Source: a candidate division Zixibacteria bacterium RBG-1 (GTDB lineage: Bacteria > Zixibacteria > MSB-5A5 > DSPP01 > RBG-1). Taken from it: a stretch of 64,000 bases of DNA. Each line of letters starts with the position of its first letter. Within the stretch, counting starts at the first letter, position 1. The position numbers were made by a program, and so were the translations under genes. The notes under the pieces are model-generated. The model did no database searches. It was not told where the DNA came from and saw only the letters and a program-made list of their open reading frames with translations. The stretch lies in the NCBI GenBank assembly GCA_000447245.1, contig AUYT01000001.1:1234001-1298000 (forward strand), given 5' to 3'. This document shows, in pieces, positions 59,848 through 64,000 of the stretch.

Positions 59848-61152
59848 ATGAGTAATCTTACTCACTGTAAAATTGGAGAAATCGGAAAATTCGCCGGCCA
59901 AGAAGTTTTAATCAGAGGCTGGTTGTATAACAAACGCTCCAGCGGGAAAATTCATTTTCTTTTGGTCAGAGATGGCTCCGAAATACTGCAAGCGGTGATG
60001 ACCAAGGATTCCGTACCGGAAAAAACTTTCAAAGCTTTTGACTTGCTGACCCAGGAATCTTCCCTGATGGTTTCCGGCAAAGTCCGGGAAGATAAAAGAG
60101 CTCCGGGAGGATATGAACTGGAAATTAATGAAATCGAAATTATCCAGTTTGCCAAAGATTATCCCATAACTCCCAAAGAGCATGGGGTGGCTTTTTTAAT
60201 GGAGAACCGGCACCTCTGGCTCCGCTCCTCTCGACAAATAGCAATCTTAAGCATCCGAAATGAAATAATTTTTTCCATCCGAAAATTTTTCTACGACAAA
60301 AAATTTGTCCTTATCGACACCCCGATTTTGACCAGTGCCATTGGTGAGACTGGCACGACTTTATTTGAAACTCAATATTTCGACTTGGGTAAAGCTTATT
60401 TGGCTCAAACTGGACAATTGTATGTGGAAGCGGCTTGTATGGCTTTCGGCAACGTCTACTGCTTCGGTCCCACTTTCCGAGCTGAAAAATCCAAAACCAG
60501 AAGACATCTGACGGAGTTCTGGATGGTAGAGGCAGAAGAGGCCTTTTACGACAACAACGACAATATGAATTTACAGGAGGAACTGATAGAATATATTGTC
60601 TCCTGGGTTCTGGAAAAATGTCAGAAAGAGTTGGAGGTAATCGAAAGAGACACTACTTTTTTAAAGAAAGTCAAAAGACCTTTTCCCAGAATCAGCTATG
60701 AAGAGGCTGTAAAGCTTCTCCAATCCAAAGGGGCTAAAATTAAGTTCGGAGAAGATGTCGGCGGAGACGAAGAAACGATTCTGGCCAATTCATACGATAA
60801 ACCTTTCTGTGTTTATAATTACCCCAAAAAAATAAAAGCTTTTTATATGAAGCCCCATCCGGAAAGAGAAGATTTGGTTTTGAACAATGATATGTTAGCC
60901 CCGGAAGGATACGGTGAAATAATCGGGGGTTCACAGAGAAATGATGATTATGACTCTTTGGTGGCCAGAATCAAAGAAGAAAAACTTCCCTTAGAGGCCT
61001 ACGAATGGTATCTGGATTTAAGAAAATACGGCTCGGTGCCGCACTCCGGGTTCGGCTTGGGTCTGGAAAGAACGGTTACCTGGATTTGCGGTTTGCCTCA
61101 TGTGAGGGAATCGATTCCGTTCCCCAGAATGCTCTATCGCCTGTACCCTTGA
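59848..61152 (+). CDS. asnS: asparagine-tRNA ligase
   Basis: 434 aa. OB-fold anticodon-binding domain (1-100), class II core: motif 2 [21 protein letters not shown], motif 3 [34 protein letters not shown]. The C-terminus [11 protein letters not shown] is typical of AsnRS rather than AspRS. A dedicated AsnRS would spare the cell from amidating Asp-tRNA-Asn. Short spacer after the deacetylase gene. Confidence 0.95.
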   Translation: MSNLTHCKIGEIGKFAGQEVLIRGWLYNKRSSGKIHFLLVRDGSEILQAVMTKDSVPEKTFKAFDLLTQESSLMVSGKVREDKRAPGGYELEINEIEIIQFAKDYPITPKEHGVAFLMENRHLWLRSSRQIAILSIRNEIIFSIRKFFYDKKFVLIDTPILTSAIGETGTTLFETQYFDLGKAYLAQTGQLYVEAACMAFGNVYCFGPTFRAEKSKTRRHLTEFWMVEAEEAFYDNNDNMNLQEELIEYIVSWVLEKCQKELEVIERDTTFLKKVKRPFPRISYEEAVKLLQSKGAKIKFGEDVGGDEETILANSYDKPFCVYNYPKKIKAFYMKPHPEREDLVLNNDMLAPEGYGEIIGGSQRNDDYDSLVARIKEEKLPLEAYEWYLDLRKYGSVPHSGFGLGLERTVTWICGLPHVRESIPFPRMLYRLYP

Positions 61153-61192
61153 GCCAGGCTTGAACCCAAAACCGAACCTTCTTTTGATTTTG

Positions 61193-61266
61193 GTAGCCGC
61201 AACCTTTAGGTTGCGTATCCGGTTGTCAAGTTAATTAAGATACGCAGACGTGAAGTCTGCGGCTAC
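61193..61266 (+). repeat. REPIN (two inverted REP hairpins)
   Basis: GTAG (61193-61196) with stem CGCAACCT/AGGTTGCG (61198-61205, 61208-61215), a spacer, stem CGCAGAC/GTCTGCG (61243-61249, 61255-61261) and CTAC (61263-61266). The two hairpins are inverted copies: read toward each other, both begin GGTAGCCGCA. Same family as 10161-10236, lies in the leader of the next gene. Confidence 0.9.
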
Positions 61267-61351
61267 CCCTTAAAGTCTCAGCTGTAGAAATTTTGGTTCT
61301 CAAACTTGCTTGATTAAGGAGTTTTGATTATTTTTTAAAACAAAAAACTAA

Positions 61352-62404
61352 ATGGATACTGAGCAAAACCAAGAATTCGTTTTTACTCACAGAGATTACC
61401 ATTCCCACGAGGGGGTTTTCTTCGGGCATGATGAAACCACCGGCTTTAAAGGAATTATTGCCATCCACAGCCGCAAAAGGGGACCGGCTTTAGGGGGGAT
61501 GAGGATGAGTTTGTATCCGGATGAACCTGCGGCTTTGTCCGATGTTCTGCGACTCTCGGAAGGTATGACTTATAAGGCTGCGGCGGCGGAACTGAAATTG
61601 GGCGGCGGGAAGATGGTAGTTCTAGCCGACCCCAAAAAAGAGAAGACCAAAGATTTGCTTCTGTCGGCCGGAAGATTTGTGCAACTTCTTAGCGGCGCTT
61701 ATATCACAGCCGAAGATTCCGGAACCAATTTGGAAGATATGCTGGTCATAAATCAAGCGACTGAATATGTAGTAGGAATCAAAAGTGGGGACCCTTCTCG
61801 TTTAACCGCTTACGGTACTTACCTAGGAATTAAAGCTTGTGTGGAATTCAAATTAGGGAAAAAAGAACTCAGGGGATTGAAAGTAGCCATTCAGGGTATA
61901 GGAAATGTGGGGTCTAAGTTGGCTGAATATTTATATCAAGACGGTTGTCAATTGACAGTTACCGATACCGGAGAAGAGAAAGTAAAAAGATTATCCGAAA
62001 ATAATATCAAATTTAATTTTGTTAAACCGGAAGAGATTTTTTCCCAAACGGTGGATATTGTTTCACCCAATGCCAGAGGGGCAGTTTTGAACGAAAATAC
62101 CGTTCCCCAGCTGAAATGTACCATCGTTGCCGGAGCCGCCAATAATCAGCTAGCAGAAGAGAAAATAGGGAGCCGGCTGTTTGAAAAAGATATTTTGTAT
62201 GCCCCGGATTATATCATCAATGCCGGCGGTCTGCTAAACGTCTATATGGAGGTGGAAAATCCTGATAAATATGATGACAAAGTGGCTCACCGCAGATGCG
62301 AGCCGATTTATCAGCGTCTGAGAAATATTTTTACCGAAAGCCAAAAAAGAAAAATTCCTACCCATAAAATCGCTATGGAAATGGCTTTGAGAAATTTGAA
62401 ATAA
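61352..62404 (+). CDS. Glu/Leu/Phe/Val dehydrogenase, probably leucine dehydrogenase
   Basis: 350 aa, the length class of leucine dehydrogenase rather than the longer glutamate dehydrogenases. GPALGGMRM and GGGKMVV (catalytic Lys) followed by the Rossmann motif VAIQGIGNVGSKLAEYL (about 180-196) and VSPNARGAVLNE. It interconverts branched-chain amino acids and 2-oxo acids with NAD. No SD at ATG 61352. Confidence 0.9.
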   Translation: MDTEQNQEFVFTHRDYHSHEGVFFGHDETTGFKGIIAIHSRKRGPALGGMRMSLYPDEPAALSDVLRLSEGMTYKAAAAELKLGGGKMVVLADPKKEKTKDLLLSAGRFVQLLSGAYITAEDSGTNLEDMLVINQATEYVVGIKSGDPSRLTAYGTYLGIKACVEFKLGKKELRGLKVAIQGIGNVGSKLAEYLYQDGCQLTVTDTGEEKVKRLSENNIKFNFVKPEEIFSQTVDIVSPNARGAVLNENTVPQLKCTIVAGAANNQLAEEKIGSRLFEKDILYAPDYIINAGGLLNVYMEVENPDKYDDKVAHRRCEPIYQRLRNIFTESQKRKIPTHKIAMEMALRNLK

Positions 62405-62434
62405 ACTCCTTAGTTTTATTCACTGTCAAAGAAT

Positions 62435-64000
62435 ATGCCCTATAATTTCAAAGAAATTGAAGCTAAATGGCTGAAAATCTGGGAAGAAACCGGGCTTTAT
62501 AAAACCAAAGAAAATCTCCAGAAAAAATTTTACTGCCTGGAGATGTTGCCCTATCCATCCGGAGATATTCATATGGGGCATTTCCGCAATTACACTATCG
62601 GAGATGTGGTCTCCCGCTACAAGATGATGCAGGGGTTTGACCTGCTGCATCCCCTGGGGTGGGATGCTTTCGGTCTGCCGGCTGAAGAAGCGGCTATTAA
62701 GCACAAACTAAATCCCAAAGACTGGACCCTGAATAATATTTCAGTCTCCAGAGCTACGCTGAAAAAAATCGGAATCAGCTATGACTGGGATAAGGAAATT
62801 ATCACCTGTCAGCCGGATTATTATAAATGGAATCAGTGGATTTTCATCAAATTTTTTGAAAAGGGCTTAGCTTATCGTGCCAAAGCTTTGGTCAACTGGT
62901 GCCCAAAGGATAAAACTGTTTTAGCTAATGAACAGGTAGAAGCAGGAAAATGTTGGAGATGTGGAACTGAAGTAACTAAAAAAGAATTAGAGCAGTGGTT
63001 TTTTAGAATTACAGCTTATGCTGAGAGGTTGTTAGCCGATCTGGACAAATTAAATGGCTGGCCTGAAAATGTGAAAACTATGCAAAGAAACTGGATTGGA
63101 AAATCAGAAGGGGTAGAGATTAATTTTACTCTTGAGAAGACAGGGGAGAAGCTGTCGGTTTTTACCACTAGGCCGGATACTATTTATGGAGTGACTTTTA
63201 TGTCAATGGCTCCTGAGCATTCTTTACTTAAAAGTATGGAAATGGAGCCAAAATATAAAAAAGAAGTTGAAAGCTATATCGGAAAATCGGTTTTAAAATC
63301 AGATATTGAGAGAACAGCCACAATAGGGGAGAAGGATGGAGTCTTTACTGGGAGATATGCTATAAACCCTCTCTCTGGTGAAAAAGTGGCTCTCTGGGTG
63401 GCAGATTATGTCTTGGCTACTTATGGAACTGGAATTGTAATGGGGGTGCCGGCGCATGACCAGAGAGATTTTCTGTTTGCTAAAAAATATAATCTCCCTA
63501 TCAAAATTGTAATACAACCTCAGGGTCAAAAGTTAAATGAAAAGGAAATGAGCGAGGCCTACGAAGATGAAGGAACCATGGTGAATTCCGGTGAATTCGG
63601 CGGTTTATCGTCGAGTGAAGGAATAAAAAAAGTCATTGACTTTGTGGAAAAGAAAAAATTGGGGCAAAAAAAAGTCAATTATAAATTGAGAGACTGGCTG
63701 ATTTCTCGCCAAAGATATTGGGGGACACCGATTCCAATGATTGATTGTCCTAAATGCGGAATTGTACCAGTTCCTGAAAAAGATCTACCAGTAATTTTAC
63801 CTGAAGGGGATATTGATTACATTCCCAAAGGACGCTCACCTCTAGAAGATGTGAAGGAATTTATTGAAACAAATTGTCCCAAATGTAAGAGAAAAGCCAA
63901 AAGAGACCCGGATACCATGGATACTTTTGTGGATTCCTCCTGGTATCATATTCGCTACATCGACAATAAAAATTCAAAAGAAATCTTTGACAAAAAAAAA
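62435..64000 (+). CDS. leuS: leucine-tRNA ligase, N-terminal part (runs off the window)
   Basis: First 522 codons, frame open to the window end. Class I signature HMGH (46-49) in PYPSGDIHMGHFRN, GWDAFGLPAEEAA, Zn-ribbon CPKDKT...CWRCG near 152-178, and the CP1 editing domain (TTRPDTIYGVT, YVLATYGTGIVMGVPAHDQRD). The C-terminal KMSKS and anticodon-binding parts lie beyond 64000. It follows the leucine dehydrogenase after 30 nt, pairing leucine use and charging by location only. Confidence 0.96.
   Translation, partial: MPYNFKEIEAKWLKIWEETGLYKTKENLQKKFYCLEMLPYPSGDIHMGHFRNYTIGDVVSRYKMMQGFDLLHPLGWDAFGLPAEEAAIKHKLNPKDWTLNNISVSRATLKKIGISYDWDKEIITCQPDYYKWNQWIFIKFFEKGLAYRAKALVNWCPKDKTVLANEQVEAGKCWRCGTEVTKKELEQWFFRITAYAERLLADLDKLNGWPENVKTMQRNWIGKSEGVEINFTLEKTGEKLSVFTTRPDTIYGVTFMSMAPEHSLLKSMEMEPKYKKEVESYIGKSVLKSDIERTATIGEKDGVFTGRYAINPLSGEKVALWVADYVLATYGTGIVMGVPAHDQRDFLFAKKYNLPIKIVIQPQGQKLNEKEMSEAYEDEGTMVNSGEFGGLSSSEGIKKVIDFVEKKKLGQKKVNYKLRDWLISRQRYWGTPIPMIDCPKCGIVPVPEKDLPVILPEGDIDYIPKGRSPLEDVKEFIETNCPKCKRKAKRDPDTMDTFVDSSWYHIRYIDNKNSKEIFDKKK

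Overview
The window is AT-rich bacterial chromosome, densely coded and almost entirely on the + strand. Gene content suggests a Gram-negative-type (diderm) uncultivated lineage, most likely in the FCB superphylum (Zixibacteria-like). This is an inference from an outer-membrane porin, LapA/LapB, an alternative-type GlmU, two DUF1573 proteins, a secreted FG-GAP/dockerin protein, CsrA and a FliA-type sigma factor; no rRNA or phylogenetic marker comparison was possible.

Layout. 0-1.1 kb (- strand): two tandem secreted DUF1573 paralogues, the second broken by an in-frame UGA at a conserved Cys. 1.3-4.4 kb: purD, purE and an alternative GlmU. 4.7-9.6 kb: a regulatory and envelope block of FliA-type sigma factor, DUF2225, PilZ, porin, csrA, a small unknown and a FlgM-like small protein. 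9.6-10.3 kb: tRNA-Val(GAC), preceded by a broken tRNA-Val copy carrying palindromic insertions, and a REPIN. 10.3-16.8 kb: thrS-infC-rpmI-rplT-pheS-pheT. 16.9-21.8 kb: coiled-coil protein, zapA, rny, a lipoprotein-like protein, ymdB and folD. 21.9-27.4 kb: xseA-xseB-ispA-nadK-recN-pgsA-like. 27.4-28.3 kb (-): menA. 28.5-40.0 kb: secreted unknown, lapA-lapB-TPR/SPOR-mutS-mutL-miaA, then mltD-sppA. 40.0-41.5 kb: HU, a bS22/mS38-like mini-protein, a phosphoesterase and a cold-shock protein. 41.5-45.9 kb: accessory, repeat-rich stretch with tRNA-Arg(CCG), a DUF5679 protein (-), an SDR, a REP-associated transposase (RAYT) flanked by REP hairpins, and the FG-GAP/dockerin protein. 45.9-59.0 kb: proS, then rimP-nusA-infB-ylxP-rbfA-nrnA-truB-ribF-rpsO-pnp-M16. 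59.1-64.0 kb: polysaccharide deacetylase, asnS, a REPIN, a leucine-dehydrogenase-like gene and the 5' part of leuS.

How it works together. Most of the window is translation, RNA metabolism and DNA repair organised in long operons with short spacers or overlaps. The less ordinary content falls into three groups. (1) A RAYT/REPIN system: one transposase gene plus at least 14 hairpin units with a GTAG (or CTAC) flank, stems varying by compensatory changes. (2) Two families of very short GC-rich palindromes that insert into REPINs, a tRNA copy, other repeats and each other. (3) Non-standard decoding signals: AUA as the apparent start codon of infC and folD, a UGA at a conserved Cys codon of a DUF1573 gene, and a one-base frameshift in infB. 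Several RNA-related genes (csp, rny, rimP) are preceded by strong leader hairpins.
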